64,000 nucleotides of DNA from the NCBI RefSeq assembly GCF_004210375.1, contig NC_134829.1:30148034-30212033 (forward strand). Reading direction: 5' to 3'. A model generated the notes under the pieces. It did no database searches, was not told where the DNA came from, and saw only the letters and a program-made list of their open reading frames with translations. Position 1 is the first letter of the stretch; each line of letters begins with the position of its first letter. Shown one piece after another: positions 12,317-23,406 of the stretch. This stretch comes from Tachypleus tridentatus. Its lineage: Eukaryota; Arthropoda; Merostomata; Xiphosura; Limulidae. The translations under genes and the position numbers were made by a program.

Positions 12317-12334
12317 TCTTCGTATGCGATCGAG
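12266..12334 (+). CDS. Candidate first coding exon, product unknown
   Basis: A 23-codon frame starts at ATG 12266 (MTSLACCKQWGKF...) and ends exactly at a donor-like GAG|GTAAAG. It sits between CACGTG motifs. The start context is poor (T at -3), there is no similarity I recognise, and no downstream exon was found, so this is speculative. Confidence 0.15.
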
Positions 12335-12957
12335 GTAAAGAGACCTGACCGTTATTTTTTTTTTCTTTCGTATATAACCTACTAATGCACACAACGTCGA
12401 CGATATAAGCTCGCTACAGCTGATGGAAGATGACCCTATCTAATTGAACACCGTTGCTGGTAGGTTTACAATGACAAACTATCCACGCAGAAAGTCCAGC
12501 CTCTTAAAAACTTGAGTAAATATGGTGCACAGCGAAGCAAGCCGCAAACATGAAGAGCGATCCTCGAGCTTGTAAATGACGCCGAAGAGAACTGGTGGTA
12601 GATGGGTAGGGGGGGGTCAGACTAAACACAGATCACCAGGGTGACCGATGAGTATGTATAACGGCAGTTTGTTTGTTTTAGTAACTAGCACGTGAAAGAT
12701 GTCCTAATATTGTACAAACACTTCCTGATATAAGTTAAGAATAACCCTGTTTACGGGTTGTTATTATACAGAATTAGCAAGTTGGGTCTTGTTTCTTTTT
12801 AAAATCTGTCCCTCAGAATATTGTCTAAAAAGAAAACTTCACAATACGCTGGAGGGGCCCACCCATGATGGGTCTAAATGATAGAGAGTATACGTAATAC
12901 ACAACCTAAAAGGTGATTAATTTTACGTGTAACATTTGTTTTGTTACTGAGTACAAG

Positions 12958-13128
12958 GCTACACAACAGGCTATCTGTGCACCACCACCAAACCCGAATT
13001 TTGCGTTGTAAGCTGTAAGACACTACTGAGCCACAATAATAAATATGTTATACGCTAGAATATTTAGTAACGTACAACTGTTCAAAACCTTCGATATATA
13101 TCAATAGAAAATAAAATTATTTTCCGTG
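12958..13128 (-). repeat. Right arm of the inverted duplication
   Basis: Reverse complement of 11181-11362, separated by about 1.6 kb. The arms have diverged by scattered substitutions and small indels, so this is not an assembly mirror. It includes a SINE-B-like segment (ACACAACAGGCTATCTGTGC). Confidence 0.85.
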
Positions 13129-13331
13129 TTTATAAGCCTCAGAGAAAGGTGCCTGTTTTCGCGCTGGAAAACAAATAACTGTGCATCAGTACTGCTTAAA
13201 TTGCAGTATTATACGGTACAGGTTAATGTTTTAATGAAAACAGTCGCTGAGCAAGAAATTTGAAATGTGTTGTGGTAAAATATCATTGTGTTAGGTATTT
13301 GGTATCTTTCAAATTGCATAGCTCCTTTCGC

Positions 13332-13613
13332 TTGTTTTGTTTATTTGTTTGTTTTAGTTTCGCGCAAAGCTACTCAAGGGCTCTGCACTAGCCGTCTCTA
13401 ATTTAGGAGTGTAAGACTAGAGAGAAGGCAGCTAGTTATCACCACCCACCGCCAACTCTTGGGCTACTCTTTTACCAACGAATAGAGGGATTGACCGTAC
13501 ATTATAACGCCCCTACTGCTGAAAGGGTGAGCATATTTAGTGCGACCGGGATTCGAACCCGCGACCCTCAGATTACGAGTGGAACGTCTTAACCCACCTG
13601 GCCATGCCAGGCC
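13332..13613 (-). mobile_element. Full-length SINE-A with 13-bp target-site duplication
   Basis: The flanks are perfect direct repeats TAGCTCCTTTCGC at 13319-13331 and 13614-13626, which fixes the element at 282 bp and shows insertion by target-primed retrotransposition. The head is at the right end and the (CAAA)n tail, as TTTGTTTG, at the left. Confidence 0.97.
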
Positions 13614-14080
13614 TAGCTCCTTTCGCAAAACATGAAATAAATCGCTAGTTCAAAGACCCTAAGATATATATCAATCCCTAATTTTAAAATGCCGACGAAA
13701 ATAAAAGCAACCAGTAAGTAACGCCAACCGCGTACTAGTGTTTACTAAATAGCATGATTAACTTTCTTGATTACCAAACCCGAAGATTTGGTATATCAAT
13801 ATTTGGATCTTTTGATTCAAGATCTGGTTCGTTCACCTCTATAAAATACTCAAGGCCCAGATTTTGTTTAAACAAACGTTCCGGAATAAAAACGATTTGA
13901 CAATCATTCCTATCACAGAAATATTATATAAGCAATATAACCTCCACCTCTTCTCCACCTAACCACCTAATATCGGAATTATTCTATATGTTTGAAAAGA
14001 AAACAACCAGAATGGTATCAAATTGCTACGTGTGGTTATATTTTTCTGACTCCAACTAATCATTGTGCAAGGTGGTCTTA

Positions 14081-15234
14081 GATTTATACAGTGTTTATCA
14101 TTTCTTTCTACTACTAACTATCAGTACGGTGTTAGACTGATACAGTTTTTATTGTTTCTTTCTACTACTGACTATCAGTACGGTGTTAGACTGATACAGT
14201 TTTTAATCATTTCTTTCTACTATTGACTATCAGTACGGTGTTAGACTGATACAGTTTTTAATCATTTCTTTCTGCTATTGACTATCAGTACGGTGTTAGA
14301 CTGATACAGTTTTTAATCATTTCTTTCTACTACTCACTATTAGTACGGTGTTAGACTGATACAGTTTTTATTGTTTCTTTCTACTACTGACTATCAGTAC
14401 GGTGTTAGACCGATACAGTTTTTAATCATTTCTTTCTACTACTGACTATCAGTACGGTGTTAGACTGATACAGTTTTTATTGTTTCTTTCTACTACTGAC
14501 TATCAGTACGGTGTTAGACTGATACAGTTTTTAATCATTTCTTTCTACTACTGACTATCAGTACGGTGTTAGACTGATACAGTTTTATTGTTTCTTTCTA
14601 CTACTGACTGTCAGTACGGTGTTAGACTGATACAGTTTTTAATCATTTCTTTCTACTACTGACTATCAGTACGGTGTTAGACTGATACAGTTTTTATTGT
14701 TTCTTTCTACTACTGACTGTCAGTACGGTGTTAGACTGATACAGTTTTTATTGTTTCTTTCTACTACTGACTATTAGTACGGTGTTAGACTGATACAGTT
14801 TTTATTGTTTCTTTCTACTACTGACTATCAGTACGGTGTTAGACTGATACAGTTTTTAATCATTTCTTTCTACTACTGACTATCAGTACGGTGTTAGACT
14901 GATACAGTTTTTAATCATTTCTTTCTACTACTGACTATCAGTACGGTGTTAGACTGATACAGTTTTTATTGTTTCTTTCTACTACTGACTATCAGTACGG
15001 TGTTAGACTGATACAGTTTTTAATCATTTCTTTCTACTACTGACTATCAGTACGGTGTTAGACTGATACAGTTTTTAATCATTTCTTTCTACTACTGACT
15101 ATCAGTACGGTGTTAGACTGATACAGTTTTTAATCATTTCTTTCTACTACTGACTATCAGTACGGTGTTAGACTGATACAGTTTTTATTGTTTCTTTCTA
15201 CTACTGACTATCAGTACGGTGTTAGACTGATACA
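14081..15234. repeat. Minisatellite, 54-55 bp unit, about 21 copies
   Basis: The core unit is TTTCTTTCTACTACTGACTA then TCAGTACGGTGTTAGACTGA then TACAGTTTTT, followed by either ATTG or AATCA, which gives two interspersed length variants. Each unit holds the inverted repeat TATCAGT...ACTGATA (7-bp arms, 10-nt loop). Copies are nearly identical apart from the first one at the left edge. Confidence 0.97.
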
Positions 15235-15299
15235 TGTTCTTTTTATTTCTCTGTAATTGTAATCTCCTATGCTGGTTTCTTCTGATATAAGCAGAGCGC

Positions 15300-15582
15300 A
15301 GCCCAGAGGATAGCGTTCCGGAGTTTTAATTCAAAGTTCCTTAGTTCGCGCCCTGTCGCATCTAGAAAACGCAAAAAAAATAACAACAAAAACGTGATTA
15401 TCACTTTCGGGTTGTGGGTGCGTTATAACAATAACAGAAATATTGCAAGAAGTTCCACTATTCATACTTATATCAGTAGTGAAAGAGTTGGTGGAGGATG
15501 TTGCTGATTAGTTGCCTTCCATCTAGTCTATCAGTTGAAAATTAGGAACAACTTGTGTAGCTTTGCGAGAAAATTTTAAACA
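15300..15582 (+). mobile_element. Strongly decayed SINE-A copy
   Basis: Recognisable pieces in order are GTTCGCGCCCTGTCGCATC, GGTGCGTTATAACA, CCACTATTC, AGAGTTGGTGGAGG, GTTGCCTTCCATCTAGTC and GTGTAGCTTTGCGAGAAA. The tail is degraded. Confidence 0.65.
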
Positions 15583-15946
15583 AGCTAAAAGCGTTTACTA
15601 CAGAAACATTAGCTGTGTAAAATCTATTATTTTAATACTCGATTTTCTATTTTATGAAAATGCGTGCGCACCTTACTATCTAAATGCGCATGTATGCGCA
15701 GTTCATTAAACAAAAAGCAGATGTTCATATGATTAAATTAGCATGTTATACAACAACATATTTAAAGCTTATGAAAGTTTTTAAGGCCTAACATTAGGTC
15801 GTAGAATAATACTATTAGCTTATTTATTGATAATCTTAGATACGGTAAAGTTTAGCCCTAACTAACTTAGAGCAAAAACAAAACATACACAAACTACAGT
15901 TTTTTATTTACATCTTTATCGAATGTAGGCCGTACATAATAAAGAG

Positions 15947-16226
15947 AGGCCTGGCATGGCCAGTTGGTTAAGGCACTCGAATCGTAGTCTGAGGGTCGCG
16001 GGTCCGAATTCCTGTCGCATCAAAAATGCTCGCACTTTCAGGCGTGGGGGTGTTAAAATGTGATGGTGAATCCCACTATTCGTTGGTAAAAGAGTAGCCC
16101 AAGAGTTGGTGATGGGTAGTGATGACTAGCTGCCTTCTCTCTAGTCTTACACTGTTAAATTAAGGACGGCTAGCGCAGATATTCCTCGTGTAGCTTTGCA
16201 CGAAATTCAAAAACAAACAAACAAAC
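15947..16226 (+). mobile_element. Full-length SINE-A with 8-bp target-site duplication
   Basis: GGCCTGGCATGGCCAGTTGG head, full body, and (AAAC)n tail. TAATAAAG at 15937-15944 is repeated at 16228-16235, as expected for retrotransposition. Confidence 0.95.
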
Positions 16227-16908
16227 GTAATAAAGGTTTAATTAATGTTAGGCCTAAGACAAGTGGACTTATTTATTTCGGTGTCTGCGATTATAATTAT
16301 TTTGTATTACTCTAGAAATATTGTGTTTAAAGAAGTACTGTTACATTAAACATACTAATTTGACCACAAATATTTTACGGGTATCTACTAATACACAATT
16401 ACCCAAAGTAATTTTTATTATAAAAGCGTGTTTTATCTGAAAGTCAATTTCTTTAGAAAAACTGACATCAGCTGTCTCAAGCGGAGTGCATATGTTAATA
16501 TTCGCAATAGAAGTTAGCACAAAGTACTTGAAGGGCGAGTAATTTGTGACAATCTAAAATTAAATACACAGTATCAATCGTAAACAAAAACTGTGTTTTT
16601 AATCATCTCATACATCGATAGCTCATCAACAGTTCCCAAATATTTCGAGAAGAATTCTGTAGCCACATCAATAATTTGAGCCCTCTACCGTTTCGTGGAA
16701 GATTTAAATGTGGCAGAAAACTGACTACAAGTGTTGTGAGCAGCTGATCGTTGCTCTTATCAGATTTCCTTTAGTATGTTGCCCCCTTCCTCTCTTCTCT
16801 GGCTGAAAATTATTTGTTACATCAATTCCAAATAGACGCCCACCCCCTTTTGAATCCGCGTGACGACTGTTTAAGTGCAACACGGGCTTACGTGCGTCAA
16901 CCCTCTTG

Positions 16909-17144
16909 GTAACCTAGCAACGTAGCCTGTGCTCTACGATACGAGGAATGGTATTACTACTCTGTTTGGGAGACAACATAAACCCACTTAACAGCCTGGT
17001 TCTATGCAAGCTGACGACACAACGATGAGTTTCTATCTCTCTGCACCAATAGTTAAAATGTGGTTCGGTTGAATGGGCTATTAGCAATGCAAAATAGTAG
17101 AAGCTGAAGGGGAAGCGAAGACAATATAAGTAAGACCGGAAGTG
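16909..17144. promoter_or_regulatory. RFX-type X-box and ETS consensus site
   Basis: GTAACCTAGCAACG (16909-16922) closely matches the RFX X-box, and ACCGGAAGTG (17135-17144) is a full ETS consensus. The surrounding 16780-17170 is more complex and GC-richer than its neighbours and free of repeats, as expected of a promoter or enhancer. No adjoining coding exon was recognised. Confidence 0.35.
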
Positions 17145-17634
17145 AGCTAGCAGCTAACTCTAGGAGAATAATGTAACTCTCACCAAGTCCCTAGAAGCAT
17201 TTGACTTCTTTGTTTAAATGCCTTAGTCACGACTCTTAACTTAGAGTTTATTAATCACTCACACAATGTGTCCGCTGTATTCGGCAATGTTTGTTGCGGT
17301 AGTTGCTAATCAACCTATTCTTATACGTTTCAACAAAGTAATGGAAAACATTTTCCAATACGAAGTAATATCCAGTTTTATACGAACACACACGCACACA
17401 TACAATATTTTCTCTTTTTTTTTCAGTAATTATCAATATATGTGTATATGTACGAAGTAATTTCTGTTTTATTAACGAGACTCTATGTGACCTTCAATTG
17501 TGTTTTTCACTTTTATAGGCTATAAAAACCTTGACCAACTAGTTTATTCCATTCGCTATTATGATGAAGGTGTACTACGAAAGTTGGTTTCGTTTGTTTA
17601 TTTATAATTCCCAGCAAAAAGAAAATAAGAACTG

Positions 17635-17830
17635 TTTTCGCTGAGCCGTTCCTAATTTTTAATTGACAGACTGTGGGAAAGGCAGCTAGTTAACAACAAC
17701 CGCTGCCAACCCTTTGATTACTTTTGTCTTATCGAATAGTAGGATTTTGCCATCACTCTAATAGTTCACACGCAGTCCCGAACTTCGAAATTTTCGGTAA
17801 AGAGTTGTGAGCCATAAATCTTCTGATTTA
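17635..17830 (-). mobile_element. Decayed SINE-A copy
   Basis: GAGCCGTTCCTAATTTT, AGGCAGCTAGTTAAC, CGCTGCCAAC and CGAATAGTAGGATT appear in the reverse SINE-A order; the head is nearly lost. Confidence 0.7.
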
Positions 17831-18054
17831 GTGTCCTGGCAGATTAATTCTAATACACGTGCGGGTTTGTTGATAATCTATCCATCTGATGGAGTTTGAG
17901 AACTGTAGTTAACTGTACAGTTTAATGTAGATAAAGTGAGTGAGTTTTATGTGTTGTTCATTTTTGTTCTAGAAGTGATAAAGAGAAAGGTTTCTGGGAG
18001 CTTATATTTTGTGTGAAGATGCTTTGAAAATCCAACCTTACCTCGTTCTTAGTA

Positions 18055-18094
18055 TTACGTCATTTTCTATTGGTTGGTATAAATACTGACGTCA
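18055..18094 (+). promoter_or_regulatory. Promoter-like module: CRE, CCAAT, TATA, CRE
   Basis: Within 40 bp there are TTACGTCA (18055-18062), an inverted CCAAT box ATTGG (18069-18073), TATAAATA (18078-18085) and a palindromic CRE TGACGTCA (18087-18094). About 40 bp downstream a short frame starts at 18134 (24 codons including the stop, MKLFTCMFLRAL...). Its start looks like a signal peptide, but it is too short to call as a gene. Confidence 0.35.
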
Positions 18095-19058
18095 TTGATC
18101 TTTTTGTTGTGTGTAGTTATCATTCTTAAAATTATGAAATTGTTTACGTGTATGTTTCTCAGAGCATTAAACCAGAACTCAAGTGATTTTTTAACCAATG
18201 TCTAAGTCAGACAATTATGGCTAAATTAAACAAATTACCTAGATCTGTGTTTCTCTAGTTCTTTTATGTTTCAGTGGTACGTTTACATGCTTACAACGCT
18301 GAAATAGAGGGTTCTAGTCCCCATTGTACAGGACTGTACACAAATAACAACAACAAATTGCCCAAGTGGCGATCTGCGAGATGCATCCGCTTCGTCAACC
18401 ACTAACCAGAGATATACAGCTTGAAAATGAAGCTTGATTTTTAATGTATTTGACTTTAAGGCTTAGGTTTTTAATGCTTGTTTATCTCTATTGATTATCT
18501 TTTAATACGTAATGTTTTTGGAAGAGAGTAACGTTGTAGATCATTAGTTTATCTAATCATTTTTCAAACCCACTTATGAAAACAACTGCCAACTAAAAGA
18601 TAAGAAATAAAACCTTTCGGGAGTATATATGACGTTCATTCTCCGAGGTAAATTTGGTAAAAAATCTAACATGTACGTAAAATTCGTAAAATATATCCAA
18701 TCCCTCTAGTTCAGACATTGTGTAAAAAAAGATTTACAAAACTTACGATATAACCAAATTTTTAGACAAATAGTAAAATTTAGTGAGGGCGTAATATGTA
18801 AATTCTACACCACATTTTATCGTTTTATCAAAAAATAATCCAAATTTATAACACGAATTAATTACATAGCAAAACTTACACAAGGATCTAGGAATTTATA
18901 TCACATACTAGCAAACTTATTTACGACGTGGCCTGATTTGTATAAATATTGTCAAATTTAATAAGCTTATTAAACAAAATAAGCAACACAAACGTAACAC
19001 AACTAATTTATGTTTGTTTATTTAATGTTGTAATTCTGCAACGTGCTAGGAACACCAG

Positions 19059-19460
19059 TTGAAGTGTTTTGAAGCGTTAGTCTTCTAAAAATTAATTATA
19101 CTAACGCATCACAACTGATTTTTAGTTTGTTTGGCTTAATGCTATAATTTTGCAGCTTACAGAGAATATTGTTTTCAGCTGAAATGTTGAAGTGTTTTGA
19201 AGCGTTAGTCCTCTAAACATTAACTATACTAACGCATCACAACTGATTTCTAGTTTGTTTGGCTTAATGCTGTAATTTTACAGCTTACAGAGAATATTGT
19301 GTCCAGCTGAAATGTTGAAGCGTTTTGAAGCGTTAGTCCTCTAAACATTAACTATACTAACGCATCACAACTGATTTCTAGTTTGTTTGGCTTAATGCTG
19401 TAATTTTACAGCTTACAGAGAATATTGTGTCCAGCTGAAATGATGTGAAGCGTTAGTTCT
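19059..19460. repeat. Tandem repeat, 128-bp unit, about 3 copies
   Basis: GAAGCGTTAGTC recurs at 19071, 19199, 19327 and 19447, so the period is 128 bp with a final short unit. The unit includes ACTAACGCATCACAACTGAT and TTACAGAGAATATTGT. The first copy is the most diverged. Confidence 0.93.
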
Positions 19461-20603
19461 CTTCATTACAAAATCAACTAAGGCAAGTGATTTACCTTTG
19501 TTTAGTTAATATGTTATGAATGTTGCTGTCAAACTGAATTCTACTAAACGTTATTTTCCCCTCTACAACACTCTGCTCGGTTCAGCAGAGGTGCGCTGCC
19601 AGATAAACAAATATAATATCATCAACTGATATATTTAGTAAAGTATGCCTATTAATGACTTTCATGAGACACGAGCTTGTCCTTTAAGTCTAAAAATGTT
19701 TGATGTAATTTTTTAATATTTTTTTGAGCTTTACGAATTCAACTATTACCTTGAAACAAATTTAAAATGAATCTTTATACGATCAAAAGTTAGAATAAAT
19801 GAATATTTCTAAAAAGAGACACTAGGAGTCTGATATATTGGACCGCGTCAGTATCCCATAACAGATATTATAACCGTATGGTCGACTAGAAAGAACCAGA
19901 AGAAGATATTTAGATATTTAAAATACAGAATTGCATGGAAAACATTAACGTATAAATTGTAGAATATGTGCGCATGCTGAAGAGAGAACGTTAAATAATC
20001 ATACGATGTAGGTGTTCAAGATGTGGGAATGTCGGTGTAGATGTTATATAAACAATTAGTAGAGAACCTTAAGTCAACATCATTGTTGTTATTCAAGACG
20101 GAATAATGTGTAGATACGAACATAAATTTTATAGCAGTGAATCAACACATTGGAATCCATATTCAACAATCAGAACAAAGTTAAAATGTCATCCCATGGC
20201 TATTATAGTTGATCTACATAAACAACTGGCGAGTGAATCTAAACGTAGACATCAGGATGCATATATAACCTTCAAAGCCAGTTTAAAATGTTACCCTAGT
20301 TATTGCAATTGATCTACATATATAACTGACGAGAAGATCTGAACATATTCAAAACACTAAAACAAAGGTTAAATTCCAACGTGTACACTGTGGGGTACTT
20401 CCATGTAAAATTGATTCCACTCAGAACCACAAGAAAGATCCGTTCAATAACAGAAGATTCGACAAGATGTTTACTGCGAATGTAGTAGTATGTCCTCTGA
20501 GTTGCGATAAATAAATGAAGACTAAAGAGAAATAAACAGTTACAATAAACAATCTTTATTTAAAACAAAAAACTTTAAAATGGATACTTAACTTAATTAT
20601 ATT

Positions 20604-20638
20604 AACCCTGAAGAAGTCGCAAATGCGAAACGTTGGTT
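20604..20638 (+). ncRNA. Hammerhead ribozyme-like motif 2
   Basis: Stem I AACC (20604-20607) and GGTT (20635-20638) pair perfectly around CTGAAGA (20608-20614), GAAA (20627-20630) and the short stem III ACGT with H17 = T (20630-20634). Stem II is weak: only GC/GC around loop AAAT, with four unpaired bases on its 5' side. A three-base deletion relative to a symmetric GTCGC...GCGAC hairpin would explain this. Probably a decayed relative of motif 1. Confidence 0.5.
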
Positions 20639-21540
20639 CAGATAAGAAGATTTTTTTAAATATTTATCTGTAGTGTAAAAGTCGTTTTTTCTTAACTTTT
20701 CACTGATAACAAAGGAGATTTGAAGATTTAGTGATAGATATCTCAAAAGATCTTACTCCAAGCTAGATTTCCTGAGATCTTGTTGTAATGTTTAGAACTC
20801 TGCTGTGTCAGAGAATAACAGTATTATTTTTGTAAGCTGTCTTACAGTATCTACTTACTGCCTTTAACATTATGTGGTATAATTACCTCTGATTTTAGCT
20901 TACATAATCCTGACATTTATAAAATAATAAAAACCAAATATTGAATGTAATGTAACAGATAACGTAACAGATAATATTTAAGCAGTCTTTAAATCAATCG
21001 GAAGAATTAACTAGTATTCTTTCATTAACTAATATTAATATTTTTATAAATCCTTCATTGGATTAGATAACCCTAATAATATAAATTTTATAACTTATTG
21101 ACTTTTTTGATTAAGGCACATTCAGTTCTACTTAAGACTATAATCAGAATATTGTTTATTTGTCTAATAATCATAACTAGTCTGAAACCAAGTTCCGATT
21201 TTCGCACAGTTTGCATAACTATTATTATTCAAACTAACACAAGACATTTCTCCATCAAACCAGTTATATCTGATTATTCGTGATATACTTAAATGTGACC
21301 TAGGCATAACACTTACTACAGTAAAATTGAGAAACTGAATAGAAGACACTCCAGGACTTTGTCATCTGTCTCTCGATTGGTCGATGTTACAAACTTATAA
21401 CGCTAAAATACTGAATTCTATTCCATGTGGTGAATATAATATATTTATATTCTATTGTGCGGTTTTACACCAAAAAAACAACTACTTTGTCGTCGGGATC
21501 CTACGCGGTGCACCACTACTTGGAATATTCCAGAACTTTG

Positions 21541-22497
21541 TCACATGGATTATTAGTGGGACATTACGAGGAGTAGCGTAGGAGTCACCTGGATTATTGG
21601 CAATGACATTACAAGAAGTAGAGTAGGAATCACCTGCATACTGAGTGGGGAATTATAAGAAGTGGTGAAACAATCACCTGGATACTGAGTGGAGCAACAA
21701 ATAGTATAAGAATCACTTGGATACTGAGTGAATCATTACAAGATGTAGTGTAGGAATCACATAGATAGTGAGTGGGTCATTACAAGATGTAGTGTAGGAA
21801 TCACCTGGATACAGAGTGGAGCACTACAAATAGTATAAGAATCACTTGGATACTGAGTGAATCATTACAAGATGTAGTGTAGGAGTCACATAGATAGTGA
21901 ATACAAGATGTAGTGTAGGGTCATTACAAGAAGTAGTGTAGGTGTCACCCGGATAATAAGTGGGTCGTTACAAGAAGAAGTTTAGGAGTCATGGATACAG
22001 AGTGGTCATTACAAGAAGTAGTGTAGAGGTCCCCTGGATACTAGTGGGTCATTACAAGAAGTAATATAGACGTCACATGGATACTAAGTGGGTCGTTACA
22101 AGAAGTAGTGTAGGAATCACCTGGATACTTAGTGGTCATTACAAGAAGTAGTGTAGGAGTCACATGGATACTAAGTGGGTCGTTACGAGAAGTAATGTAG
22201 GAATCACCTGGATACTGAGTGGTCATTACAAATAGTGTAGGGGTCACTTGGGTAGTGAGTGGGTCATTACAAGAAGTAGTGCAAGAATCACTTGGATACT
22301 GAGTGGGTCATTACAAGCAATAGAGTAGGAATCACCTGATTACTGAGCTGTACTTACAAGACGTAGTGTAGGAATCACCTGATTACTGAGCTGTCTTTAC
22401 AAGACGTAGTGTAGGAATCACCTGGATACTGAGTGGGTCATTACTAGGAGTAATGTTGTGTTCTAAGTGGGGACATCATTGTAAAGAGTAGTGTATG
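21541..22497. repeat. Degenerate minisatellite, ~44-bp unit, about 20 copies
   Basis: The unit is built from GGATACTGAGTGGGTCATTA then CAAGAAGTAGTGTAGGAATC then ACCT. Copies differ by indels of 1-10 bp and substitutions, so this array is older or less homogenised than the one at 14081-15234. Open frames across it are by-products of the repeat. Confidence 0.95.
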
Positions 22498-23406
22498 TTA
22501 GAGTTTTAATATGATCTGTACCCTCTTATTAATTTTATTACTACGTCAATGTCCGATGTATCAAATATACTCAGCAAGTTTTGTTGCCAACGTTTTGTAT
22601 TTAAAACGTACACATTCAGTTTCATTATGTTTTACTACTAAATTGATCACTGTTCATGACTTAATTAGATTTTGATTTGTCATCTCCTTCACTTTATTAC
22701 TACAGCAGCACCACTTGGCTCAGGTATGAACTATCATTAAATAAACAATTCTCCTCGATTGATATTTATAAAAATGCATCTTGTAGGTATCGTTAAGCAT
22801 TACGCAAGCAATCAAGTGGACATTGATAATTTCTTGATATATTAATCCTGAATGAAGAAACTGTTAACATGTATTTGTTCAATAATTTGTGATTTATGAG
22901 ATAGGCCTAGAGAAAATCGAGTTCGGCTCACCGTGACAGTTAGGTCGTATGAAATCAATTAGGCTCGTTTTTTGTAACTCACAATTCTTTATAGATCAAT
23001 ATATGTACATGTTTATTTTAAGCCGTTCAGCAAATTTCATGAATGCGCTCTTTCGAGTGACATGAAGCTTTTAGCACGCTGTAATATTGTGTTTTTATCA
23101 GACGTATCAGTCTAACTTGTAATGAATGGTAATTCTATATGATTAAGGAGTTATTCTACTTTATTAAAATTAAAATGTAACTACTTGAAATTACAGCTAA
23201 TAACACTGCGCAGCAATTTTTTTGAAAAGTTTTGCTTCCTAAAAAGGTTTTGCTGATTGTGACAGGTACCTGGTGGGTATGCACAAATATAATTTTGGTT
23301 TTGCCTCATCATGTAGGAACTCTGAGAAATAGACAATTAATTGTTTACCGGCAATAGCGTATTTAATTGCATTTATGTTTCTAATACGCTATTAAGTTCA
23401 ACATAA

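Noticed and set aside
14081..15234. Regular 55-bp array considered as a CRISPR-like array.
   Set aside because: There are no unique spacers: the whole unit repeats. The window is eukaryotic.
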